From: Climacteris rufus
Taxonomy: Eukaryota > Chordata > Aves > Passeriformes > Climacteridae
DNA: 64,000 nt
NCBI GenBank assembly: GCA_013398175.1
Contig: VZRZ01002241.1
Coordinates: forward strand, 1-64,000
Reading direction: 5' to 3'
Both the position numbers and the translations under genes were made by a program. The notes below the pieces were generated by a model. That model was not told the DNA's origin, did no database searches, and saw only the letters and a list, made by a program, of their open reading frames with translations. This document shows positions 46,613-58,800 of the stretch, piece by piece (position 1 is the first letter of the stretch; each line of letters starts with the position of its first letter).

Positions 46613-49600
46613 CAGTTGGGTGAATTGTGTATTAGAAAATTGCATATAATTAAATTTTTTGGGAAAGGTGCCAATATAGGCTTTAATCCTGCCCTTAAAA
46701 AGTGCATGTGAGTTTTAAAGACTTCTGGTCATATGCCTGTGAAGAACAGGTTCTAAAAGTGGTTCTATTTACAGGTCAAATGAAAAAAACAGAGTTACAG
46801 GACTGGTGTGCGTTTGTATATAAAACAATATATGTGTGATACTGTATTTAAACTGTTCATTTGCAGCTTTGGCATATGTATTTGTATGTTTGGCAGGAAT
46901 TGTTTCTAAGGTTTTTTCACTTTTCAGTAAGTGAATAATTTTTGTAAACTTGTTGCTAGTTAGACATGGTGTTGCATTTTGGTTAGAATGTCTGCTGTTG
47001 GCTGTGTTTGAAGCATAGCTGTGTACTTCTAAAGGGAGAATTATGGCTGTAGTTTGACTTAAACAAGCCTTATTTGATGTTTTCTAACTTCTTGTGTGTT
47101 GTCATCTGTATTAGACAGCTCTCGTTACATGCTTCCAGTTTTTGTTTCCTTTCTACAAGTTATGTCATCTCATTGAAATTTTAAGAGGTTTAAAAATCAC
47201 TGCAAAGTTAACGCAGGATTGCACAGCTATGGAGCTGGCAGAAAGAATTTAAGTCAAATGTTGCTGCTGAATTTTTTTTCTTTTAGAAAAGTTGATATAA
47301 TAAATAGAGTAACAGCTCTGTTCCCAGGGATGTTTGCTTTCTCAACAATTGTTTGCCCTCCAACAGTTATGTAATATATGTTAATTTATCACCCTGAATT
47401 AGTATGGAAAGGAAAACTGCATATTCATATTGAGTAGTCTCTTACTAGCATGTTATGCTTAATAGAATTGCCTTCAGCTGGCTTGTGAGTGTTGTGCAGA
47501 GGAAAAGATATTAAGAAAGTTTTAAGAGAGCTGATGTTAGATATTCTTGTTTATCTTGGTCAGTAATCACACAATAAATGAAAGTAGCATCTTTTCTTTA
47601 GAGGCCTTTTTAAGTGTAGTTTTGATTTCTTGCACTAGATGTCACTGCAGATACAAAAATCATATTCTTCTGTATGCTTAATATGGATTTAATTCAGATA
47701 TTTTTAGGAAAATTGATTTGCAATATATTGAATTTCATTGCTGTTCACATCCCCTAAAGTAAGTTTGTGAGAATGCCAAGACATTGTTTTAGGAGCAAGT
47801 CCTGAAGCCAGTTGTCTGAGTCACTGTTTTGAAAGAAATGCTTCTGAACAACAATTTGCAGTTGCAATGCACTGTAAAGTGATTATGTACATTAAGAATT
47901 ATTGCAATTAAGTTTCAATGCATTTTTCAACTCTCTTTTTCAAATGACAGTATATCTAGAGTGTTTGACAAATTTAGCTAAAGCTTTTAAAATATATTTA
48001 TTTTCTTAACTTTTTTGTAGCCTTGATATTTTAAGGATGTAGAAGAACAGTTTCTGAGAGAGGCAGTATCTTTTATTTGACCAAATAATATAGCTGAGAA
48101 AGCAAACAGGCTTTTGGACATAGAGATCTTTCACCAGACCACTTCTGCTATTCTCTTTCACTTTCAATGGATATTGCAGTTGAAACAGCAGTGGCAGTGA
48201 TATGCAGTTTCTATTTATAACTGCTTCTTTTAACATTTTTCTCTTGGTTAATCACTTCTGTATATTTATAATTGAGTTTCAGTACATTAAAATTTAATAA
48301 GGTTGTTGGTTTTTTTACATTGTTTTTTAAGAATGTTGTCTGGGAAGGGAATTTTTACTCTTCTCGATCCTTGTATGTTATTTACCCAGAGCTCCTGCCT
48401 CCTGAGCCAGGACAAGTAATATCAAGTTTAACTCTCAGTTTTATTAGGGTTTGTTTTCTTATACTTGGCCTTGTGCATTATGTATTTATTTCCCAAGTGT
48501 AGCAGTTACTAGCAGTGGTTGTAGTTTATTACATCATCTGTTCTGCTCAGAAGATTTCTCCTTTGGAATTTGGGTTTGGACAGAGATCATCCAAATATGA
48601 TTTGTTTTACCTTAAATAGACATTGTTTTTTCATGCTATATGAGTGAACAGATGCCATTGTTAAGTGATTATTATTACTTTACCTAATAATCCTCCTTGC
48701 TTCAGTCTGGTAAGTATGCTTAGGTCAATGCAAAATGGGAAGAAAGAAAATAGTGAAGAGAGTGAATTTTCTATAAAAGCAAACAGAAACTTTTTAAGGG
48801 GTTATATGGTTGTCCTGAGATACAAACTGCTTTTTCTTCAGAGGAGCAGCTCTCATTGCTCTTCACTCACCAATGATTTTTTTCAGTGCTTTGTCCAGTC
48901 TCAGCCTTGGCTTGCTGTTGTCAGAGCATGAAAAAAATACTAAATTGGGAACTGGTGGTGCTGATCTACTGTAGCTCTTTTCCTAATAGAAGCAGTATTG
49001 AAAGGATCCCAACCACCTGGGGAATGCTGAGTTCAACAGTCAAAAGCAGATTTCAAAAGGAATAATTGTCTGCTTTAAAGTATTTCTGCCACCTATGTTC
49101 ATCTGATTAAGAAATCTGCTTTTTCGCTTGCAGATGCTGCAGCTGCTTGTCCTACCTCTGTGGTGGACTGACCACCTTTAACTTTCAGTTTCTGCTAGAA
49201 AGTTCTGATCAAGAGATGCTTGACGCTATTGATTGTTTTTTATTTCAGTTTTAAACTGTTTTCCCACTTGAAACCAGCTGGGCCACGAGAGAAGCACAAT
49301 TGGGGAGTATAGTTTCTGAGCTCACCAACCATGGATTAAGCCAGGGTTGAATAGTTTGGTTGATCCAGGCTGTGCATTTCAAAAGAGGCCCTCCAGTGTC
49401 TAGGAATAACTATACTGCCAAATATTTCACTGCCATCCTCCTTCCAACTGAGGCCCTGCATTTGTAGATTATCCAGGCCATGCTTAGCTTTAATCCATCC
49501 CTAGAGCTTGTAGGTGGTTTTCAAATGAGAGGGAGTCAGATACAGTGAGTTGCTTTTGAAATCCTTTCTTTGAAATCCTTTCTACAGCTCAGATGCCAGT

Positions 49601-52600
49601 TGTTCAACAATTCCTGCTGGGCATTTGGTCTGCTTGCGTATTAATTTTCTTGTGGCAGGAAGGTGATCTAAATTGAAAGCAGTGGAAGCTCCTGATTTAA
49701 CCTGTGGAAAGAAGAAATAGTATCTCCTGAAAACTGTTTCTCCTAAAGAATCAGTAGACAAGTGTTAAAAAAGAGAGAGACAAAACCTAAAATTCCCTTT
49801 GGATTTGGGAGGGTAAAGAAGCATTCCAACATCAACAGTTTAGATGAATCCCAAATTTATATGTGCCTTGCAAGGGAGCTGTTTCTAATGACAATGTGTA
49901 TTGGATATGAAATGCTGGAACCATTTTATTCTGCTGGTGTTTTGGTCAGTATATTTAGGAGTTTATTGCTGTATGATTCTGATTCTTGAGTGCACCTGAC
50001 TTCGTGTCTTAATTGGCACCTGAGCCTTAGCCTTGATTCATACAGTCGCAGTGCCGCAGCAGTGCAGCTGGAGCCATGTACTTGTTCTTTGTGCTTCCCA
50101 ACTACAGAGATGATATTTTTAATAAAATAAACATACCATGAGGTGTCTTAAACACAGGTGGCGGCGCAAACTGTGGGAGTTGCAACCTGTCAAGAATGTA
50201 CACCAAACTATGCAGATTCCTCTGCAAAAGTCTTTGTTGTTGTGTTGGTAGTCCTGAAGTCTGTTGTGTCTCCGTAGTGCTTGCTAGTATATGTAGACTT
50301 ATTCCTTTCTCCAATTTCTTTTAATAGCATGGGTTACATGTTGGTCCCGAGGAAGAGGTTAATGGATTTAAAGCAAACTATTACTTAAATTCTCTACAGA
50401 AGTAGAGATGAATTTCTAGGTAAATAGTAAACAGAACTCTAGATAAGTGAAACACTTAATTCTCCCATCACCCAAGAAACACACAAAACCCAAAATAGTT
50501 TTTAAAATTAATAAATGTTTTAGCTATGAGCCTAAGTTTTTTTCTCCCTCCACAATTCTTTGATTCATTCATCATCGAGCTTTAGCAACAAATGAGGTAG
50601 GAGTCCTGCAGCTGATAGTCCACTGTTTTCTTGACTCATTCCCAAAAGAAAGTCTATGGAATACATTATTCACAGGTCCTGTTGGAAATATGTGATCATG
50701 TAATTAAAGGCTGTTTTGTAATGCACATGGAAGAAGAGATGAATGAAAGTAGCCTACCTCTTTGTTTTCCAGCCAGGCCCTTTGCCGTTTTTAGATATCA
50801 GCATGAAGAATACTGAGGGTGGAGTTGCTGTCTCTTAGCTGGAAGGTATAATACCTCCTGCTAGGAAGCATCAGTAATGGCAAGAAAAGTCTTGTTCTAT
50901 GCCCCAAATGTCAGTGTTGCTATATGTAGACTTGCTTGTCCTTTTAGACTAGTGTATGCTCAGTGTGTTCACACATAGGAAACTCTAAAGCCTCCTCCAC
51001 GTGAGACAAACCAGTTTGCTCTGGGTGCCTGACTTGTTGAAACAGAAGAATAGTTTTCCCTTAGACCAAGCTAGCAGGGAAAAGAACCAGCCTGCAGCAG
51101 ATGCTCCAGCATGGAAAATAGCAGCTTTGATAGTTTAAGTTTTATAAGCCACTGGAAAACAGGATTTTACTGGCTAGTGTCCAGGAAGTCAAAATGGGAA
51201 CCTCTACTTACAATTAGCTGAATCCTGCAGTACTCTTCAGGGGATTTTTCTCACGTGTCAGAAGTAGTTCTGCCTGTACCAAATCTGAAGTGTCAAGGAG
51301 CAGGCATTTCAACTTGTTAAGTTTGTTCTTGGAATTCCAGGAATGAAGGCCAAATTTAATGAAAAATAACTTTGAATCTGAAACTCTTGCAGATCATTAA
51401 ATGTAGAGGTGCTTTGGGGTGCCACCACAATAGTAGGGTTTCTGTGTTTTAGTAACCAGCTGTATGTCAGCAGGGATCTCGTGGCAATCGGTTCTGAGGG
51501 GGAAAGAGAAATAATGGAAAAGGGAAAAAGTAAGCTGACCTCATGAGACTCAGAACTGCTCCTGTAATTTCCTTATTCCTTAAAGGAATAGCATAATTAA
51601 TTTTCCATCATTTTAGCTTCACTGTCTTAGCACTTGCTCATTTAAACAGTTGTGCATTCTGCATGTGCCTTTTTAATTGACATTTATTGCAGAGAGCTGT
51701 TGATGAGAGCCTGTGTGGGCTGCTGCAGGAGCACCTGCACTTTCAGAAGAAGCTGCTCACGACAAAATGACAATTTTCTGATCTTGGTTGTTGCAGTCTC
51801 TTTAATGGCTTTTCTTGATTGGTGAGAGTGCTATGATCTAATGCTGTGGGAGATGGGGGGAAAACTGCTTAGGAAGTTTCTGCAGTGGTGGTTTTCTTTG
51901 TGGTTTTGGATAGTAGAACTTTCTTCTTCTCAGAAGAATAAGTGTCTTACTTCTACTACTTTTTTTTTTTCAATTGTGCTGAAACCAGTACAGCCAGCGG
52001 TATAGTGTTAGTGATGTATTCCATTATCTAGAAGGAGAAGACACAGTAGGAATTTGTGCCTTATCTAATATCTGTATGCACAAGGGAATCAATATCCCCT
52101 TTCATAATTGATGGCTATATAAATAATTAATTTATTGTCTATAAAGGAAAAGCATATTTTTAATTTTCAAAAGCATTTTACTGAAGTCCCAGGATAGTCC
52201 CAAACATAACTTTGGCATGGGCATGAATTATAAAGCATATACAGCTCCACTTACTGTGTGTTCCGTATCTCCTCCTCTCTTTGCATTGCCTCCCAAATAA
52301 TATCTACTACTTTTGAGGCTAGTGATTCAAACTTTATTTTATTATTCCAGAAGCTGTACCTGTATCAAGATGAAGTAAAACATGGGATAGAAATTTGGTA
52401 GGAGCAGATTCACTGATAGAATAGAGAGCAAAAGAGCTTTTCCTGCTTTAATGTGTAGGCTGTCACTTCAATGGGAATCTCAGATATTTCAAAGTAGTTT
52501 TCTTGGAACAGTTTTGGTTTTTTTACCCTGAAATTGTCTTGTCGATCACAGTTAGACACAATCAAATTTATTTCAGCTGTTACTATTTTGTCTTGGCTGA

Positions 52601-52740
52601 TCTCTTTATGATAAGTGTTTATAAGGGATCCAGCCTACAGAGCAAGAAGGGTGTCCATGTACCCAGTTTCCATCCAAAACATAGCAAGCTAAATACTCAG
52701 TTGTGCTTCTTCCTTCACTTTTTCAGAAATTAGTACTGCT

Positions 52741-52767
52741 ACTACTATTATTATTATTACTAATAAT
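52741..52767. repeat. (ATT)n-like microsatellite
   Basis: ACTACTATTATTATTATTAC and similar; short and imperfect. Confidence 0.8.
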
Positions 52768-54284
52768 CTGGCCCAAACCAGATTTCACAATCTTTTGAAG
52801 TATATTTTTTTACTCCTCTCCTACCTCTTTTTCCTCTTGTGCATGCAGTAAATATTTTCTCATACTTTACGGTGAAATGTCCTTGTTCCTCTTTTAGTTG
52901 TTTGGGTAATGTTATGCACTGAGAAACCTCTTCCATTCTCAACCTTCATATCAATGGCATTTCTAGTGTTTCCTGACATCCATTTCCAGTATTTTCTAAT
53001 AATGGGAGGTTGATTACGTATATACTAGTTGTCTGGAAAACTACTGATGAAGTGCCTGTCTATCTTCCAGAAGGCAATGCAGCATTCAAAAGCAAGGAGG
53101 GTCTATTCCATCTCTTCAGCCTTTGGTAGTTTAACCCATCAATGCAAGTGTGAAAAGCTCTTGTCTGCAAAAATCAGATTTGTTACCTTGTGTGCAACAA
53201 GCCGATAATTAGAGGGACATAGATTGTTTATTTCAGAGTGAACAAGCCTGCGTGTCTGATGGTATTCCACAAATCAAGCACACTAGCTATCAGAACTTTT
53301 TACTATTTATACATTTTAACAAAGGAAGTAGTGTTCATTGGCTACAAGTTGCATAGTTCTCTTATGAATTAGAATTCTCGCTGCTCTAGGTTAATAATTC
53401 TCTCACTTCCCATGTTCTTTAGTTTGCATGCTCAGGCTTTCTCTTCTTTTGGGTCTGTGGGTTTTTTGGGTTGGTGGTCATGATCTGCCCCTGCCAAAAT
53501 TACCCAGTCGAAGCTGAATTCAGCACAATTCCTGAGTTGGGTTTATTAGGTTTTTCATTATCTTAGAAGTTCTGTAAAATGTCCTTTGACCCACAAATTC
53601 TGCGTTCTCTGGGCTCACTATCAGTTGTACATCCTTCTTATGAAGTTCCCCCTAGGTATGAGATCACTGAAGCATAATTACTAAAGCTTAACAAGGCAAT
53701 TCTACCAATAGAACTTTGTTTTTCCAACACCTGGTTATTACTTACAGCTTGTTTGCTGCTCTCTGTTTTACAGATTAAATCTCCCTTCATGTTGATTAGG
53801 TTTGAAAGTATACAAAGATCAAACATTAAAGAACATATTTTCTTAAGAAAATTTTACACATTCCACATTTTGCAACATTCTGAACATATCTGTGTTGTTT
53901 CTAAATAATTTTTCTGACACTCTTGTAGGTTTTTCCAATTGGTTCATAGAAAGATTGTTTTATTGTGCAGAATTTTTTCTTCTGGTACATGTGCATATTT
54001 TTCCCTCTGTGTATGAAAATGTTACTGAGACACAGTATAGAGAATACTGAATCCTGACAACCTAATGCAATATCCTTCTCTTTCCACTACAGTCTTCCCA
54101 GAAGGAAATGAAAAAATCTTGTCAGCAGTGATTGTCTCATCCAATAAGAGTCTTGTTCAAGAGAGAGCAGGTTCAGTTTTCAGTTTTATTTGTTGGAGGG
54201 TAATGTGCTAGTGTTTCAGGTTATCCCTATTTTAGGTACTCAAGTATCAGTTAGTGCTTGAAGATATTTGAGGTGCCTTATTCC

Positions 54285-54590
54285 TGTAGCGGCCAGAAGC
54301 CTTGCGGCCCAGGGCTACTTGTGAGAGAGCTTTCTTTCCCATGAAAGTTATGAAAAACAATAAGATAAGCACCTGTTGTTTTCCACAACTGTTGTGTGTC
54401 TAGGCATGCTATGTCTTGATTTGGCTGGTGTAGAACCCAGCCAACCATACTGGGGGGTGGTTGGACGTTAGCGAATCATCTACCTGGGTTCCTACCTTAT
54501 AAAAAGGGAATAGGACAATAAACAGAGCTCGCTCTCTGCTCTGCTACAGACCAAGCTGTGTTGCCATGTCTTTATTGTGCCATTGCGACA
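54285..54590 (+). mobile_element. Compact solo LTR (306 bp), alpharetrovirus/ERVK-like layout
   Basis: Starts TGTAGC and ends GCGACA (near-matching inverted ends), flanked by exact ATTCC copies (54280-54284 and 54591-54595). It has a clear TATAAAAA at 54498-54505 and AATAAA at 54517-54522. This close TATA/poly(A) spacing is familiar from avian leukosis-type LTRs and fixes plus orientation. About 68 bp of R/U5 follow the AATAAA. No internal genes remain. It is the best-preserved LTR in the window. A 5-bp rather than 6-bp duplication leaves the exact class open. Confidence 0.85.
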
Positions 54591-55419
54591 ATTCCCATTT
54601 GCTTTGAAGTGGATTTGGCTGACTATATCTTAAAAACATAGAGTTTAGACATAATTCTATGGGGCACTTATTTTGTTCTTTTCCCAAGCACAACTTCCTT
54701 CTGTGTGAAAGAAGTGTCATTGTTTTGCAGGAACTTTTCCAGCAAAAGACTTGTGGTTTTGGGAAGCTTCTGACCTAGTAATACTTTCTCTATGAATATC
54801 AGTATTTCTGTGTCGGATGTTTTTGTCCTTGTCTAAACAGAGAAGACATAATTAAAACTAATGAATCTACAATGGACCAGACAAGGACTTAATCATCTTC
54901 AAAATGTCAACTTCTGTAGAACTTTTTGTTAAATGCATTTGATTTCTTTCAAAGTCCCGTTTGCAGCATCTGGACAAACTTGCTGAAGGATTTGTTCTGA
55001 ATGTGTTTAATTTAATTCTCTTATTTTCTCTATTATGTCTGTTAAAAAGTATCTTCCTGCTCAGGCACTTCTCTAAATCCTTGATTGTCAGAGGTTGCAA
55101 ATATTTTTGTTTTCAACTGTTGTTTTCAATGTTTTGTTTTTGTTTGCAACTGTTTTTCATATGCTCTGTGTTCATAGAGCAGAAGGAAACAAATCTGAGA
55201 TGGGTTATATTTCAAAACACGAAGAATAGCGTTCCAACTTCTTTGTAGCAATCCAAAGGTGCTCAGACCTTTGATTATTTGAAGATGCAGTTTAATGCTA
55301 TACAAAGTGAAATTGGTTTATTACCTGCCCTTGGAAGCTTCTTAGTATCCTCCTTCATTTGCATTCCTGAGATTAGGCCTACAGTATCAACTGGATAATG
55401 GCATGGTCAGCACAAGGCT

Positions 55420-55518
55420 TTGACAAGGTGATGGATGGTGCTCTGAGCAACCTGGTCTAGATAAAGATGTCCTGTAAGGGTCCCTTCTAACCCAAACCCT
55501 TCTATGATGCTATGATAG
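55420..55518 (+). mobile_element. CR1 LINE 3'-end fragment, internally deleted
   Basis: GATGGTGCTCTGAGCAACCT, then a shortened middle, then GGGTCCCTTCTAACCCAAAC and TTCTATGATGCTATGAT, the sense CR1 3' terminus with its near-repeated terminal words. Confidence 0.88.
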
Positions 55519-55814
55519 TAGGCCAAGAAAGCTGCTGACATGACTCATGAAAATAACATATCTGATCTTCAGCAGTGATAATTTGTCTGTCCTGTTTTTT
55601 TTCCAGTTGAATGTGGAGATGTTTATTTTCAAGAAGAATTTCTGGTCAAGGGAAACAATTCAAAATCCCATCCTCCAGTCATACAAACCTTGATTGCTCT
55701 AGGGAACAAGATCAGTTGTCCAGAAACTTAAAAAAAATAAATCAGGATACCTGATTGTGCATTGTATTTTACATGAAGGAATGGCATATCCTTAATTGTC
55801 TGGGTTGCTTGTGC

Positions 55815-55838
55815 TTTTTTTGTTTGTTTGTTTGTTTA
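55815..55838. repeat. (TTTG)n simple repeat
   Basis: T run followed by four TTTG units. Confidence 0.85.
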
Positions 55839-58800
55839 TGTTTTGTGTGTGTGGTTTTATTATTTTGGTTTTTTTTTTCCCCCAGTGGGATCCACTGGTC
55901 AATTATGCTTCTGCAACTTCTGTGGTGACAGCTGAGAACTCAGAATACCAGAGTTTGGAATATTGATATACCATTTGATCTGTGGTATTTGTTAATTTAC
56001 TAGTGCTGCAGGGACACTCTGAATTTTGGGGAAAACAGTAAATCTTATACTCAGGCAGACTATCACATAACCAAGAATTATCTGTGTGGAAGAAGAGGAG
56101 CCTATAGTTTCAGATTTCTGGTGTTCATTTGAGTTGTTAATTGGCCCTTACAGGAAAGCACAGATCCATTTATCTTTTTGGTTATATATCCCAACTTTGC
56201 AAGGAAAGCTTTTTCCATTGAGAAGTGCAACTGATAATGTGGTAAGTATAAGTCACACTTTTGGGCAGCTGAAAGGTAGATGTTTAAAACGGCCAACTGA
56301 TTTACAGTAGTCCCCCTGCCATTTGCCTCTGTTAACACAGTCTTTAATTATGTGGTCACATCACTGTCTCTTATTATTTCTTTCTCTGATTTCAGTCAGT
56401 GGAGAGATGGCTGCAAAATCCAACGTAGAGTTGTGGAGGGAAGGAGGCCATGACCTGATTGACCTTGTTGGGTTCCAGTCATATATAAGGAGCACAGCAG
56501 GAAGGCAAAGGAGTATTTTAAAGTTAAAGATTCTGTTAACCCAGGGAAGTTATATCTTACTGTATCCCTAACCCAGGGAAATTCAGGAGGGTTTCCTCCT
56601 GAGGAATTTTCATTTGGCCATTTTCCTTTAAATTTGCAAGTCTCTTAAGACCTAAATTGATTAGCTGAATTTAAGACAGTCATTAGTACTCTAAATTGAA
56701 ATATGCCTGGGAGAGAATTTGGTTATATTTGGTTTTATGTTTAAATCTCTGTAGTTTTGTCTAAGTATAAGTTGCTTTAGACAGGAAATCAAAACGTTTT
56801 CTCTATGATTAAAATAACATATTTAAAAGTTTAATGCCACAGATTGCTTTTGGTAAAGCAATATCAAAATTTGTTATGGTTTCAACAAGTTTCAACAAGA
56901 CTTTTGTTTACCAGTGATCTTGTTGGTCTTAGTACACCTGTCAGCTGTTTTTCATTAGGAAAGGACATATTGTACATGTTAAATCGAGGTTACTTCAGTG
57001 TCATATATTCCTTGTTAGCAGCATTTTTGGAAGAGATTTTTAGTGTGCCCCTGACAGTTTATGATAATGAAGCATTTAAATGAATATTTCAAACATCTAG
57101 TCTGCTTTTTGTTCAAATTATTAGATTTAGACCCATTATAAGGTCTTATTTAACTTCTGAAAATATGAAACTTGGCATCTTGGATACCTCAAAGGCTTAG
57201 GATTGAAAAAGTAGATTTGCCCTCCATCTGTTTTGGTTGGTGATGCTCACTTGCCAGTCATTATAAGTCATTGAAAAGTGCTCTATTGTACACCATATTA
57301 GTACATTAATCCTTTATTTTGAGGTCGTTTACATAATGGGATGAATTGCCTCCAGTAGATCTGTAGTTCTGAGGTGCAGTAGTACCTGTCAGGAGTCACC
57401 TGTCAGGCGAGAGGCAAGGCTGCCGTAATACACAGCATTTGCACACTCATGTTTTTGAATCTCAGTGAAGTTATAAAAATAACACAAAGCTTTGCCACTG
57501 AACAAGAAAAACTTGCCTCATTTCTCACAGTATGTAAATATAACAAATGCCATACCTCCTTTGGAGAACACGACTTTCTCTTTTATCATTTTATATTAGC
57601 TGACAAAAACTAGTTCCCTGAAGGTTTTTCTGAGAATGCAAAAAAAGGTGACAGCTATCCAAGTTAAGGTTCAGATCAATTAGCAAAGATCAGTGGTTGC
57701 TTCCTGAGCTTGGGGTAGATTGCTTTGCATTTTTTCCCAAAAATACAGCAGGGTTGTATCTTTCAAGGAAGCCTTATTTTCTGTTAGTAGTTGGCAAAGC
57801 TGTGCTAGTTTCTTCTCATTGACTCAATGGGCTCTAAATTTTAAAAATACTCAAATGTGGCAAAACTGCAAATGTGGCAAAACTGCCAAGAATGCCATAA
57901 TGTATTGTAGACTAGATTACATAGTACAGTACAAGAGATTCCTCCCTTCTGAATTTTCCCCTTTAATTTTTCTGAATATACCAAAAAAAGTGATGAGAAC
58001 TTTACCCTTCAGTCAATATTTGGGATATCTGTCTTGGTTATGAAATACTATTTCAGTATTCTTGTTTTTTATTTGATATAATTCTTTTGACCTTGGTATC
58101 AGGGACTGATGCCAGATTATAGATTTCTCAATATAAGTTGCTTTTATTTAATTAAGGACACTTCCCATTGTTTCATATGGTACCTATTTCCTCTGACCAT
58201 ATTTTTGGATTTATCCTCTTGTCATCATGTCCTTTACACTTATTTTGTGTTTATCCTCTTTTTTAACCTATTTTTTTAGAGGGTGCTATGATCTCATTTG
58301 GCATCTATAGATGTTATTCATTATTGTTTCTAATTAAAATTGAGGTCCTTCTATTATGATTACAGCTGAAGCCTTGGGTGTCCCCTTGTATTGTTCTTTA
58401 AAGCAGTTTAATTACTGTGGCTGTTGCAGGTTATAATGACTTGTTAATTTTTATTCCATCATTAGAATTGTGAACTGTAGTTTTGTTACATGTAGTTAAA
58501 GGACATGGGCATTTCCTGTGTCTCTTCTGGCTTTCAATCATTTTACTGATAGTACTGCAATTTAGAGAATTCAAGGCAATTGACTGTATACTATGTATAA
58601 TTATACAGTTTTTATATCTATGTTTTTATATGCTTAGCTTATATAGTATTAATGGTGGAATTGGAGTATAATTTTAGATAAGATGTATTTCGCTGGAATT
58701 AGAATTAAGGGAAGATGTGTTGCTAAGAAAAGCTCAATTTCCCCAGCTGAGTTTACCTGCTTTACAAAAGAATAGTACCAAGAATCCTAGTCACTTTATG

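Noticed and set aside
56371..56571. Plus-strand open frame near 56323-56571, considered as a cassette exon
   Set aside because: It does not match KIF16B residues or another protein I recognise, and no convincing donor keeps the gene frame.
58035..58045. TGTCTTGG word considered as another LTR start
   Set aside because: No matching CCAAGACA end or target duplication nearby; an isolated 8-mer.
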